Counted from the stretch's first letter, positions 50,150 through 62,000 are shown. The stretch is 64,000 nucleotides of DNA from Ophiocordyceps camponoti-saundersi (nom. inval.) (GCA_003339415.1 PDHQ01000067.1:1-64000); one strand, 5' to 3'. A program made the numbers and translations. The notes: generated from the letters alone by a model not told the origin.

Positions 50150-51129
50150 AGAAATTAACCTTAAGAAAAACTTTACTATTTATAAATAATATAAAATTAT
50201 ATAATAAAAATTTAAATAATATTAAGAAATATTCTATAAGTAAATAAGGGAAAGTTAAAAGTTTAAAATTTCTAAAAATTTAAAGATTTTTTTTATTATA
50301 AGCACTTTATATAGCTACGTCTTAGCTAAATAAGTAGCTAAAGGAGACTAGGTAGCTTAGTACCTCGCTAAAGTTATATAGGATAAATTAGTACTCTTAA
50401 CGGTTATAGTAAATATTTAAAAATTCTAGGTCTTAGAATAGGATATTATAATAAATATATTACTAAAAAATTAGCTTATAAAGCTAGATAAGCTTTAGAG
50501 GTTATATAAGATAGCGTATAACTTCGCTAATATTAAGGTTAAGAGAGGTAAAGATAGTAAATTTCCTCTAATAATAGAGATTATTATAGTAATAAAAGAT
50601 ATATAAAAATAGATCTTATCTACTACTAGCGGATTTTTCTCTAAAATAGCTTAGCGTTTATATAATTATATAATCGTTAATATTAAGTAACTAATTTAAG
50701 ATAAGCTTAAGGGCTAGGAAGATATAGATATACTAGGAGCTGCCTTATCTAAACTAATACTTAAAGGAAATAGCTATAATTAATAATAAGTAATCGCTAT
50801 ACCCGGCTTTAAGGCGGGAGCTTAGAATACTAAGAAAATATCTAAGTTTAAGGTTAATTAGAATATATAATATATAATCGAAAGAAAAGCTACTTAGCTT
50901 ATACCGCTAATTTTTATTATAGAACCGATAATTAAACCGATAAATAAATAAGAAGAAAATAAATCAGATAATTATATTTTAATCTCCGTAAATAGAATTA
51001 GTAATAAGGACAAATAGCGTTCGTTAATAAATAATATACTTATAAAAACGCTAATAAAAACGCTAATAAAATTAGCTAAGCTAATAACCCTAAGTTTTAC
51101 TAAGGCAATATCTATTCTAATAAGCTAAC
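50150..51129 (+). pseudogene. A(+) third ORF, N-terminal part (cut by B2)
   Basis: The equivalent of the N-terminal part of the A(-) third ORF. The translation is Lys/Gln-rich (former Gln codons are stops) with a repeated KTLIKTLIKLA-type segment near 51045..51085 from the 12-bp repeat. No known domain recognised. The ORF is interrupted at 51129 by B2 and resumes at 54720. Confidence 0.55.
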
Positions 51130-51637
51130 TATTAGAATATATATATCGCTAGCTGCTTAGGAATATAACACGCGTTAAATACGCGTAGCACGCGTCGCAG
51201 AGATAACTATCTTTATATAAATAAAGTAGGAGGTTAGGGATACGTATAAAAAGGAGTCGAACTCGAGATAATACCGATCCGAGACTAGTATAATATTAAT
51301 ATAATATACGAAGTTAATATAGGAGGAGGATAGGGAGGCAGTTAGTAAAAAGAGGAATATATATATAATATATTTACTTTTCTATATTTTTTAAGAGAGA
51401 AATAAGTTATAAGTAAAGTTATTATTTAATCTTTTATAACTTTATTAGCTAGAGCGTATCGTGCGGTAAATATAATATTCCTATACGCTATATAATCTAA
51501 ATAAGTTACCCGAACCTTATTATCTAAGTTAATATAGTATACGTATTTTAAGTCTAATCTATTAGTATTTTTACTATAAAAAGTTTATAATATAACTTTA
51601 GCTATTTATTCGGCTTAGGAAAGATACCTAACCGATA
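51130..51637 (+). repeat. B2 LTR, left copy (508 bp)
   Basis: Starts TATTAGAATATATATATCGC and ends CCTAACCGATA. It contains several unmutated CA/TG-type sites, for example AACACGCG and GCACGCGTCGCAGAG near 51167..51200. Confidence 0.9.
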
Positions 51638-54206
51638 CTAATTAGTAATAAAGCTAAGTTATATCGCGGACTTAATTACCTTTTATTATTTAAAACTTAG
51701 TTAACTAATATAAGCTAAAATACTAGCTTCGTTATTATTTAACCTTAGTTTAGATCGGAAATAGAAAAGTAATTTAGATAGTAGATATTTATTAAAATAC
51801 CGACTTCTAGGAAACTATAATTATTATTTTAATAATATATAGATATATTTTAACTAATATCTAGTTAGTAACTTAATAATTCGAATATCCTAGTACTTAG
51901 CGATAACTTACTATAAATTAATATTATCTATTCTTTCTTCTTTTTACTTTTAGTTTAGGATTTTTAGGAACTTACTTTAATTTTAACCTAAGGTTTTATT
52001 AACCTTAGATTAATTTTAATAGTTACTTTATAACTATTATTTACTAAGCTTTTATAAGTTTAGTACTAAAAGTCTCTTATAATTAAGTTAATTTAGTAAT
52101 ATATAAGAGATAAAAATAATAAAAAATGAAAATAATAAGAAAAAAAAAAAAGTAAAATCCTTACGAGTCCCCTACCCTTACTCCTAACGCGGATATTTAA
52201 GAGGGCGCGACGCGTAACGATCGCGTAGGGCCGGCTAAGTAATATTACTATATTAGTAATATCTATTAAATATCGACTCGAATACGAATAGGGATTAGAT
52301 TATTATTAGATTTACTTCGGCACGCTAATCTTTATATAAAGGCGTATTATTACTTATAAATATAGTAAAAGCTTACATAAAGGTAATAATAGCTAGGATA
52401 GTTTATTAAGTTAGTATTAGTTTATATAAAGTTAAGTTTTAATAAGCTATATATATATTATTATACCGGATACCTTTTTTAGTATATTAGTAATAAGTAG
52501 TTATTAATTAAAATACCTATTCCTAATAAGCGTTAATTTTTAGCTCCTATTTACTTATATAGCTAATATAATTTTAGTATAAGGGCACCCTCTTAATATC
52601 GCCGCGCTAAATAGCGTTACGCCGCGCCTAAGATAATAGCGTAAGCGGCGGCGGAGATATAAAAAGATTACGCTTAGTAGGTTATACTTAATAAAGTATA
52701 ATAAGCGTTACCGCGAAAATAGGTAACGGTATTCGCGGGCGCGGGCGATAAATAATCGCGGATACCGTAAAAGGAGCTTATAAAGGGCGCGTAAAAAAGA
52801 TAAGAGTAAGACGCGCGTAATATATATTTAAAGCTAAGTTTAAAATATATTAAAAACTAAGTTAATTTTAACTTATAGCTAATATAAATTAAAGCTAAGA
52901 TTAATATACCTTTACGCCGCTAGTAAATTAAAGCCTTAAGAATATTATCGTTATTAATATTATTCTCGGACTTAGGATTTAAAATAATAATCTAATAATT
53001 ACGCGGAGCGATAAGTATACGAGGAGGCGGTCCTAATATATAATAGATCTTAAGTTAAAGTTAGTAAAAGCTTATTATAATACTAACTCGAAATCGACTT
53101 AAACTTACCTCTAATACGTAACGATAATAATAATAATAATAATAATAATAAAAGTAAAAAGAAAAGGAAAGGAATAAGGAGCTCGGGCGCGGGGTAATTT
53201 ATAAGTAAAATACTAAGTTATTAATTTACCTTACTAAATAAGATACGTACTTACCCCTCCTATAAATAGTATATTAATATATACTAACCCCTTTTACGGA
53301 TATAAGAGGTATATACCTCCTAAATATAAATACCCCCCCCCCCCCCCCCTTTTAAAAATTTTTTTTTTCCCTTCCCTCTTTATAACCGCCTTAGTTTTTC
53401 TTATCTATTTTTCGCGGTTAATCCGGCGAAAGTTTACTAGGTATCGCGTTCTTTATTTAATATATTATATTATATTTATTCTTCGTTTCTTTAGTCCTTA
53501 GATTAGAAAGAAAATACTACTAGGGGATTACGGTACTTTTAGGGTTAAGAATCACGCTACCTTAAGGGTATCGTAATATAAAAACTATAATAACCCGGCG
53601 GAACTATAAATATTATAATATAAAAACGCTTAATATTATAGGAAGGAGATAACCCTTACTAGCTACGGGGGTTTACTAGTTAATAAGGGAGATTCCCCCT
53701 CGCGTAGCTAGTATTTACTAAGGGTCTCTAAAGTAAAATACCCCGGTAATATCCTTATAGCCGGCTTATATTAAGTTTAAGGGAGTTACTTACCGGTCTC
53801 TTAGCTTAGAAGCTACTAAGCTAAGGGACTAGCTTATAGCGGCGGCTAATAATATATAGCGTTAAGCTTTATATTAGTAATAATATATAGCGTTAAGTTT
53901 ATTACCTAAACCTTATCTATTATTTACGAAATATAGATAACGGAAAGATATAATATATAGCTTAATATATATTATCTTAGGAAATTATATTAGAATTATT
54001 AAGAAATATATCGGATATTAGCATAATATCGACCTAAGTTTATCTATAAATTAGCAAAGTAAGGGTATCTACTAGTCCTAAACTATATAAGTTCTTAGAA
54101 GTAAAGAAATAATTTAATCTACGAGAGCTACTAAAAGAACCTAATTATACCTAAACTACCTACTTTATAAATATATATTCTTAACTATAAAAAGAAAAAC
54201 TACTAA
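51638..54206 (+). other. B2 interior, no recognisable protein
   Basis: Conserved with the B1 interior in reverse complement. Landmarks are a CpG-rich stretch of GCG/CGC words at about 52590..52810, an AAT/ATA trinucleotide run near 53120..53152, a run of 17 C (53333..53349), and GC-rich blocks near 53650..53780. Both strands are broken into short frames. I see no retroviral motif. Either the family never coded for proteins and borrowed enzymes in trans, or its genes are too decayed to read. Confidence 0.7.
53333..53349 (+). repeat. Homopolymer run of 17 C in B2
   Basis: The counterpart of the 19-G run in B1, at the same place in the element interior, followed by TTTTAAAAATTTTTTTT. Confidence 0.9.
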
Positions 54207-54714
54207 TATTAGAATATATATATCGCTAACTACTTAGGAATATAATACGCGTTAAATACGCGTAGTATATATTATAAAGATAACTATCTTTATATAAATA
54301 AAGTAGGAGGTTAGGGATACGTATAAAAAGGAGTTAAACTCAAGATAATACTAATCCGAAATTAGTATAATATTAATATAATATACGAAGTTAATATAGG
54401 AGGAGGATAGGGAGGTAGTTAGTAGGAGGAGGAACGTATATATAATATACTTACTTTTCTATACTTTTTAAGAGAGAGATAGGTTATAAGTAAAATTATT
54501 ATTTAATCTTTTATAACTTTATTAGCCGGAGCGTATTATATAATAGACGTAATATTCCTATACGCTATATAATCCGGATAAGTTACCCGAACCCTATTAT
54601 TTAGGTTAATATAGTATATATATTCTAGGTCTAATCTATTAGTATCTCTATTATAAGAAGTTTATAATACGACTCTAGCTACCTATTCGGCTTAGGAAGG
54701 ATGCCTAACCGACA
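54207..54714 (+). repeat. B2 LTR, right copy (508 bp)
   Basis: Matches the left copy. Starts TATTAGAATATATATATCGC and ends GCCTAACCGACA, with the terminal CA intact. TSD CTAAC follows. Confidence 0.9.
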
Positions 54715-54719
54715 CTAAC

Positions 54720-55966
54720 CGATTTAAATAACCTTATTAGGCAGCTTTTAAATAACCCTATTAGGCCTATTATAGAAATCCGTTAGATAGGGATAAATAA
54801 AGATAACCCCTACTTTTAGTTTTATTACTTAAATCCTAATAAAGAAAGTTATTACGACCCTTACCTTTAGTCTAATAAAGAAAGTTATTATAACCTCTAC
54901 TTTTAGTTTTATTACCTAGGTTCTAATAACTATTACCTCCGAGGCTACTATTTCTAATATAATAACTTTAGGAAAGATAGTTACTTTATAGATATCTATT
55001 CTTATAAAAATAGCTATTTTATAAACCCCTATATTAATAGCGACGATCCCGCCTATGCCTAAGTAGCCCTAAGCTACTTAGATTATCTATATAGTAACTA
55101 TAAACTCGAATATTTATAAAAAAGAGATATAAACTATATTAATAACCGAGTAGTAAGCTAAGATAGAAGTACTAGCGAATATAATAAGCGCTAAGATAAA
55201 AACGCTTATAATTATTATAAATAAGTAAAAAGTTAGATAACTAACTAAGTAACGAATTATAATAAATAAATAGAGAGATTAATAAATAACCGAGATAAGA
55301 GAAATTATCCGCTATAAATATACGGAATTTTAGTTAGCGATAAAAATAAAGCGAGGTATTAGATAAATAGTATTTATAAAGGAGAATAAAAAGATAATCC
55401 TTATAGTTTATAATAAATTAATAAGGATACTTAATTAAACGTTAATCTAATTAAAAAAACCCTTAATAGATATAACCGATATTACCTAATTATAAAAAGC
55501 TATTAAGGAAGTATTACGGGATATTTTTTAGTTAATATTAATTTAAAAGGTTATTAAAGAAGTAATATATAATACTCTTTAATTTACGTTAATTTAAGAT
55601 ATTATCTAAACCCCTCTAAATATAGTTATTAAGTTAATATTACGCTAGGTAATAGAAATATCTTTCGAAGAGTTCGATAAATAGATAATATCGGACCTAT
55701 TTATATAATATTCTAGCTAGATAACTAAGTTAAAGAGGCCTATTACTACTACCTAGTTAGGCGATAGAGTAATTAAAAAGGCGAAGCTATCGGAAAGATA
55801 AGAAGAAAGGTCTCCTACTAAGTTAAGTAGGTTAACGGAAATTAGGAGCATACCGCCCTAATCTAGGACTAGGCTATTTTCTAGGCTATTTAAGGAGGGT
55901 TATAATAGAGAGGTTTAGACGGAGAAGGTAGTCGTAGGCGACTATAATAAAGATGCCCCCTTACTT
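54720..55966 (+). pseudogene. A(+) third ORF, C-terminal part
   Basis: Resumes the third ORF after B2. The 54720..54910 stretch differs from A(-) in which short units are duplicated (an AATAAAGAAAGTTATTA unit appears twice near 54838 and 54880), showing that the region expands and contracts between copies. The 55100..55420 part translates to the same charged, coiled-coil-like segment as in A(-). Heavily stopped. Function unknown. Confidence 0.55.
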
Positions 55967-56163
55967 TATTAGATAGGCGTTAGAGGATAAGGTATAAGGA
56001 GATAAGGAATAGGAGAAAAAAAGGGAAGAACTTAGAGGAATAATTATTATTATTAGACTTGCTATAAGACTAATAAAAAGGGATTACGACCACTACTGCC
56101 CTAACGCATAACATTATACGATCTAATCTGATCCTATAATTTAAGACCGATTAAGGGATTTTA
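55967..56163 (+). repeat. A(+) 3' LTR (197 bp)
   Basis: The same length as the 5' LTR, beginning TATTAGATAGGCG and ending GGGATTTTA. TSD CCTC follows at 56164..56167. Confidence 0.9.
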
Positions 56164-56325
56164 CCTCCTTTTTCTTATCTAAGCTACCTCCTACCTCCTA
56201 AGTTATACGAGGCACGACTTAGGTAGTAATATATATTTTATTAGAGGCTTCCCTATATTTATACTATCCTCTATATATATATCGTATAGTAGATATAAAG
56301 GGGTATAGAGAGATAATATTTAATA
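56164..56325. repeat. Element D right LTR, second part
   Basis: Begins with the duplicated CCTC, then matches 4349..4506 of the left LTR, ending TTTAATA. CTTAC, the second copy of D's TSD, follows at 56326..56330. Confidence 0.85.
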
Positions 56326-56330
56326 CTTAC

Positions 56331-57300
56331 CTTATTTACTTAAAGCTTTTTACTCCTTTAAGTAAGGGAAATTTATATTAAGGTTATTAAGTTTATAATT
56401 ACCTTTAGCGCTATAATTTACTCTGCTCTAACTCTATTAGGCGGGGAACTTAAAAGCCTTATTTTTTAATAGCTAGCTATAACTTAGTTTAAATACCTCC
56501 GCGTTATTTTTAAAATATACTAAGTAACCCTTTCTTATTATATTAAGTTTAAAACCTTTATCCCTTTTATTAATATTTACTTATCTTACCGCGCCGCTTA
56601 TAGCTATTAACTCCTTTATAATAAAAAGCTTATAGCTTATATTTACTTTATTTTTAAGAGAATTATTATATACCTTTATTAATATTATAAAAGTTAGCCT
56701 CGCTTTACTTATATTTTCTTTAAATCTTTTTAATTTTTTTCTATTATTTAAATATAAATTTTAAATATTACCTCTTAGTCCCCTAAAATTTTAAAAGCTT
56801 ATTTTTATAAAAAATAATAACTTTGCTAAAACTTTAAAAAAGAAAAGCTTTAAAAATATAGCTAGTTTTTTAAATATTTTACTAATAAATTACCTTAATT
56901 AAAACTTAATAACGCTTTATAAATTTATTAAAGCTTTCTAAAATTTCTAAATAGCGCCTTAACTTAGCTTTATAATAATAAAATTAGCCTTAATAAGTTT
57001 CTTTATATTTATAATATTCTTATAATTATAACTTTTTATTACTCTTATAATAGCGAGGAAAATAAAATAATAGCTTACTTTACTTTATATTATAAACTAA
57101 CTATTTATAAAAGGACGCTTTTATTAATATTTCTTATAAGTTTAATTTAAAATTATAAAGATTTTAATAAAGCTTTTAGCTATAAAGTTATTATAAGCCC
57201 TTTTATTTTATAATTTATTTACTTATAATATTTTTATTAATTTAACTTTTTTTTATTATTTTATAATACTTAAATATATTAAAATATTTAAATATAAAAT
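56331..57300 (+). pseudogene. LINE-1 continuation downstream of element D (approximate extent)
   Basis: By the TSD logic this continues the LINE-1 reverse transcriptase frame interrupted at 4205. Around 56450..56560 a plus-strand frame reads Leu/Ile/Tyr-rich with an LRVIF-like piece, which may be the post-RT LGV(I)xD region of LINEs, but this is weak. Beyond about 56700 the sequence is very AT-rich and no motif is readable. The 3' end of LINE-1 was not found, so the right limit is arbitrary. Confidence 0.4.
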
Positions 57301-57399
57301 TTAAGCGTAAGGGATAATTTTTAATATTTTTGCTATATAATTATTATTATTTATTTACTTTATATTTTACTCCTAACTCCGCTTTTTACTCCGCTTAAC

Positions 57400-58760
57400 T
57401 TTATTTAGTTTACTTAGCTTTCTTACCCCTTTTCTTACCCCGCCCTTTACTTTATCTTTTATATTTAATAATACTTTTAACCTTTATAAGCTTATCTTTT
57501 AAGCTATTATTATTACTCTCCGCTATATATTTAAATATTACTAATATAAACTTTATAAGAGATAATTTTAATATTTAAATAAGGTCTAGCTTAGGCTTTA
57601 ATATCTCTTTTGCCGCCTCCCTAGCCTTTATTTCCCCCGCTTCCTATTTCTTTTTACTCTCTCTTATATTATTTACTTTCTCCGCTCCGCCTACCCCCTT
57701 AACTTTATTCGCTTTCTCCTTATCTTTTCTAATTATTATCTACTTCGATTTACTTTTTAATATTAATATAATAAAATTTATATTTAAGCTATTACTTTAT
57801 CTTTTATTTTTAGCTTTATTTTTAGCTTTAGCTTTAGCTTTAATAGATTTAAGTTAAAAGTATATTAAATTTTAATAATATTTTTTAAAATATATTTAAA
57901 TTAGTTATTTTAATATAATCCGCTACTTTTTAATTAATATTATTTTATATTTAGTTAAGATTATATTTTTAAATATATTTTTAATTAAAATTTTAGTAAG
58001 AATAATATAATAAGGTTTTTTAAGCTAATAATAATAATAATTATTATTATTATTACGCGTACCTTCGCTACTACTATTATCGCCCCCTTTACTTTTACTA
58101 TAAACTCCGCTATTATCGCTATAGTTATTATTATTTAAGTTAACGCCTCTACCCCCGCGCCCCTCGCTATTATTTTTATTTCCTCCTTTATACTTATTAT
58201 TATTATTACCTTTATTTATAATCTAATTATTATATTTATTATTACCGCTATTATTATTATTACTCTACCCCTTTCCTTACTTTTTACTTTACTTATACTA
58301 ATAATTATCTATTTATTAAATATTCTAAAGTAAATTAGCACTAATATATAAAACTCTTAAGGAGGAGCGTTAATAATTATAATAATAAGAGTAATATTAA
58401 AAATAGCTGCTAAGGTAGCTAACCTTACTAAAGCGCTTACTTAAGGTATTATTATTATTTTAATAAGTTAAAGCTTTAATATTTTATTCCGCCTTTATAT
58501 ATCGCGTAAGTTAATTTAAATTTTTTATTATTATTTATTATTAGCTATAAAACTCCGCTTTACTTTATACTACTTTATACTTACTAATAAGTTACTTAGC
58601 TATCCTCTTTTATTAATATACCGCGCTACTTTTAGTATAATAATATATAACTCCTTTAAATATATTTATAACTTAATTAGTATTTTAAGCTCTAACTTTA
58701 ACTTTACCTTTAATTTCTAATTTTACTTACCTTCTAATATTTATATTAAGCTTTAATATA
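57400..58760 (-). pseudogene. Gag-like remnant with Asn/Gly-rich linker, minus strand
   Basis: On the minus strand, 58270..58060 translates to a low-complexity segment of Asn, Gly, Ser and Lys with GRGGRGVN in its middle, like the linker before the nucleocapsid in some LTR-element gag proteins. Just after it (about 58030..57980) a KKPYYIILTK stretch could be a decayed KPGHxxxxC knuckle. Further on (57760..57600) a Lys/Glu-rich frame reads DKEKANKVKGVGGAEKVNN. Upstream, 58700..58400 is charged. No LTRs or pol were found around it, so the element is unassigned and may be a fragment. Confidence 0.4.
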
Positions 58761-58779
58761 ATTAAAATAACTAGCTAAT

Positions 58780-59150
58780 TATAAGCTTATATATTTTATT
58801 AGTTTTATATATAGCTAATATTATATAATATTATTTATTTTATTATTTTTAATATAAAATTTTATAATTAGCTAGCTAAGCTATATATATAATATAAAAA
58901 AAATTATAAAGCTTATTATAAATAATTTTAAATATATTTATTATTATTATTTTATTAATATAGCTATATAATTTTTATTATTTTCTCTTTATTATAAAAG
59001 TTAAAAAGAAAAGTTAAAAAGAAAAGTTAAAAAAAAGGAGTTAAAAATATACTTTCTTTTAAAAATAATAAAAAGAAGAAAAAAAGGAAAGAAAAAAAGA
59101 GGCAGAAAAGAAAAAGATATAGCTCTCCTTTTTCTAATTACTAATAGATA
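58780..59150. other. AT-rich stretch with purine-rich tail, nothing recognised
   Basis: Mostly A and T, followed by a purine-rich run (58995..59125) with AAAGTTAAAAAGA repeated three times near 58998..59035. No gene, terminal repeat or TSD was seen. Confidence 0.5.
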
Positions 59151-59214
59151 ATAAAATAGCTACCTTATTATTTTACTTTACCCCCCCTTAAATTTTCTTT
59201 CCTTTACCTTACGC

Positions 59215-59293
59215 TATACCGCCTCGCTTCGCACCGCCCCGCACCGCCCCGTACTACCTTATACCGCCCCGCGCTACGCTATACCGCCCCGCT
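59215..59293. repeat. GC-rich degenerate tandem repeat (CCGCCCCGC core)
   Basis: The word CCGCCCCGC recurs at about 10- to 25-bp spacing five times, separated by ACC, TACTACCTTATA or GCTACGCTATA. It is one of the few GC-rich spots in the window and keeps CA dinucleotides (GCACCG twice). It lies in an otherwise featureless AT-rich stretch. Confidence 0.75.
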
Positions 59294-59299
59294 CTTTCT

Positions 59300-60390
59300 A
59301 CCTTATACTTTATAAACTTTCCTTTTCTCCGTATTCCCCTCTTTACCTTACTTTTCTTCTATTATTCGAAACTACCCCTAAGTAATAAGCTTATTATATT
59401 ATTCTACTACTAGCTATTATTATACTTTTATATAAGCGTATAGTAAGCTTTCTTCTTATAGTTAAGGGGTTTTATTTTACTTTAAGGGATTTTTCTTACT
59501 TATTATATTATAAAAGTTTTAAATATTATAAAGGCCCCTAGTATATAAATAAATAAAAATAAATATATTTTATATAGCTTAAAATTACTTTATATATATT
59601 TTAAAAAGGGGAAAAACTAAAAAACTTAAAGTAAAACCTTTCCTTTAAGTATTATTTTAGCTTTAAGTTAAACCCCGCTTATACTTAATATTTTATATAT
59701 TTAATAAGTTAAATAATAATTAATAATTAAAAAGCTAATATTCCTTTTAAAATAAGTTTTATAATAATAAGGATATATATAAACTAAGTTTAATATAAAA
59801 TTTATATAGCTTATTTATTTTTTTAGCTATTATTATTATTATAAACTAAATCTTTATAATTAATTAAAATAACCTTAATATTTTAATTAATTAAAACTTT
59901 ATTAATATAGCTAAGAAATATTTAAAAGTCTTATTATTTTATAATAAACCTTATAATAACTAATTTTAAGGAATAGTTAGATTATTATAATAAAGCTATA
60001 GATAAGTTTAAAAAGAGGTTAAGGGAGGTATTATTATATTTGCTTCTTAGCGTTTCCGCTTTTTTTATTATTAGACTTTAGTTAATATTAAAAAGAGAGG
60101 AGGGGTAATATATATAAAATTCCAATTTATAAACCTTTAAAGTTAAGAAATATATATATTTTTCGCCTAGTCTTATACCGCTCTTATTATAAAATAAAGT
60201 TAACTTTACTTAAGGTAAAATATTTAATAAAAAATATAATAATATAGTTTTTTCTTTCAAGCTATAAAATAAGCAGATTTACTTTTTATATAAAATAATA
60301 AAATATTTATTATATTATAGCTTTATTATATAATATTATTATTATTATATTATTACGCTAGTAGCTATAGAAGCTACTAGAACCTCAATA
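59300..60390. other. AT-rich intergenic or decayed sequence, nothing recognised
   Basis: About 1.1 kb with no readable domain on either strand. Short frames only, several A/T runs, and no identifiable LTR or TSD. Confidence 0.5.
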
Positions 60391-60815
60391 ATATATTAGG
60401 TAGGAAAAACCCTCTTATAAGAGGTAAAACCCCTTATAGCGCGGTAAGACCGCGGCCAGCTGAGGGCCGGGTAGGATACGTAACGTATATAAAGGAAGTA
60501 GCTATCGGCTATAGTAATACTATATAATATAAGGAAAGATAAGGAAAAATAAGGAGAGTAGCGGTATATATTACTTATATAGGCCGGTATATACCCCTTT
60601 AAGGCCTTAGTATATACCTCTTAACCTTTTAGTATATAGCTATATACCTTTTATATATACGGTATATACTAAAGTATATACCTTTTTATAAAGCCTTCTT
60701 AATCGGGAAGCCTTTTTAATTAAGAAGTTACTTTTATTAATTAGTAACTTAAGGCTTAAGAGTATATAAAAAAAGAGGGGGTTACCCTTACTAGCGCGGG
60801 CAAGCTGTTATTAAA
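60391..60815 (+). repeat. Possible 5' LTR or promoter region of the rightmost element
   Basis: The texture changes sharply at about 60385. The block starts ATTAGGTAGGAAAAACC, keeps some CA/TG (GGCCAGCTGAGGGCC), and contains several palindromes: CTCTTATAAGAG, and GGTATATACT/AGTATATACC at 60661..60682. The motif GTATATACC recurs along 60580..60690. It ends near GCAAGCTGTTATTA at about 60815. An LTR reading fits TG...CA-type ends, but no second copy lies in the window. Confidence 0.35.
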
Positions 60816-60829
60816 TTAGTAATCTTAAT

Positions 60830-62000
60830 AAAATTAATTATATAAGTAATTCTTATAAGTGCGTATATCGTCTATAGCTAACTTATACTAAAAGTAAAAT
60901 ACTTATTAAAAAGACTACTTTTATAATATATTTTATACTAGTTATATTAATACGCTTATAAGCTTTAAAGATTTTTACTAAGTATAGTATAATAAGTATT
61001 TAGCCCTAATACGCGCCCGAACTTACTAATAGTTAGAGTAAATTAGCTTAGTGCGTCTTATATAAAATACGTAAATAATCGTACTAAGTATAAGCTAATT
61101 ACTAATCTTATTATAATAAAGGCTATTTACGCTATAGCTAGGGTAGCTTATAAGCTAAGCTTTAGTTATAACTCTTAGTTAGTAAGTTAAAATCGGAGTT
61201 ATAATAAGTTTAAGGTAAATTTTATACTAATAAAAGTAATAAAAAAATACTATTTAGCGCGTGAAGGAAACTTACGCTATTATATATTATAATAGCTTCT
61301 ACGCTAATTAAGTTATTTAAGTAGCTACTAGCCGCGTACCGCTTTAAAGCTTATTACCTCTCGCTTTTAGCAAAGATCTTATTATTAAAATAACTAAAAG
61401 TTTAACTAGCGTTAACTAACTTATTATAGCTATTATAATATAAACTTAAAAATAGCGTATCTTTTATATATAATTAATTAACTTTTATAACTAGGTAATA
61501 GATAAGTTACGCTATATCCGCTACGCGGCTAAGAATAAGGTAGCTTTATAAGGGACTTTTTCGCTTTATAACCGCCCTCTTATCCTTATTACTTCTCCGC
61601 TTATAATTAAAACTTTTTCCGCTTTAATATTTATTAAGTTTAAGTTTAAGTTAGAAGCTAATAAGTTTATTATATTTAATATTACTTTTACTCCCGCTAT
61701 AAAGGAAGCTCTTACTATTATTAAAAGCGTTATAAGCGCTTATAATACTATTAAGCCGCCTCTTTATAAAGAGATTTCTAATCTTATTTAAAATAATCTT
61801 ATTAATAAGTATTCTAATAATAAAAATTTTATAACGCTAGCTAATAATTATATTATATCTAGTAAAGAATAATAAAAGCTAATAACTTTTACTTTAAGTT
61901 ATAAATATAAGCGAGGATATAAATATAGCTATAGCCGCGGCCGCGGCTATAATAATTATAAATATTCCCGCGCTTCGCGTAGCTAAATTAGTTTTTTATA
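60830..62000 (+). pseudogene. Gag-like remnant of the rightmost element, with Arg/Gly-rich basic tail
   Basis: From about 61360 a plus-strand frame is coherent with stops only at probable Gln and Trp positions. It is helical-looking and Lys/Ile/Asn-rich, ending at 61890..61985 in YKYKRGYKYSYSRGRGYNN, where many Tyr are probably former His or Cys. A basic RG-rich C-terminus is common in retroelement gag proteins and other RNA binders. The frame from 60830 to 61360 is less clear. I could not assign a superfamily. Confidence 0.4.

Larger units (their letters stand above)
51130..54714 (+). mobile_element. B2: complete short LTR element (3,585 bp), nested in the A(+) third ORF
   Basis: 508-bp LTRs at 51130..51637 and 54207..54714, TSD CTAAC at 51125..51129 and 54715..54719. 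The empty site is readable in A(-) near 25425..25435, which has a single copy. It is opposite in orientation to B1 and holds no further insertion, so it defines the family: LTR 508 bp, interior 2,569 bp. Plus orientation is suggested by a tRNA-like primer-binding stretch just after the left LTR (TAGTAATAAAGC at 51643..51654), but RIP blurs it. Confidence 0.9.
35998..56163 (+). mobile_element. A(+): Ty3/Gypsy LTR retrotransposon inside the right LTR of D, itself split by C(+) and B2
   Basis: LTRs of 197 bp at 35998..36194 and 55967..56163, with TSD CCTC at 35994..35997 and 56164..56167. With C(+), B2 and their TSDs removed it is 10,274 bp, close to A(-). Plus-strand order: LTR, gag, protease, RT, RNase H, integrase, 56-bp repeat, third ORF, LTR. 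It is more strongly RIP-mutated than A(-), except for the first 40 bp of the 5' LTR, which keep several CA dinucleotides. Confidence 0.9.
4206..56325. mobile_element. Element D: LTR retrotransposon that hosts nearly all other insertions
   Basis: Two same-orientation LTRs, 4206..4506 and 35855..35997 plus 56168..56325, are each 301 bp once the nested A(+) insertion and its duplicated CCTC are removed. They start TATTAA and end TAATA, the RIP-changed form of TGTTAA and TAACA. The TSD CTTAC flanks the whole. D's own interior is 4507..~10025, 20827..20899 and 34736..35854, about 6.7 kb; the rest is nested elements. I could not recognise gag or pol in the interior, so the superfamily is unassigned. 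The missing half of C(-) may have been deleted together with some D sequence. Confidence 0.8.
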
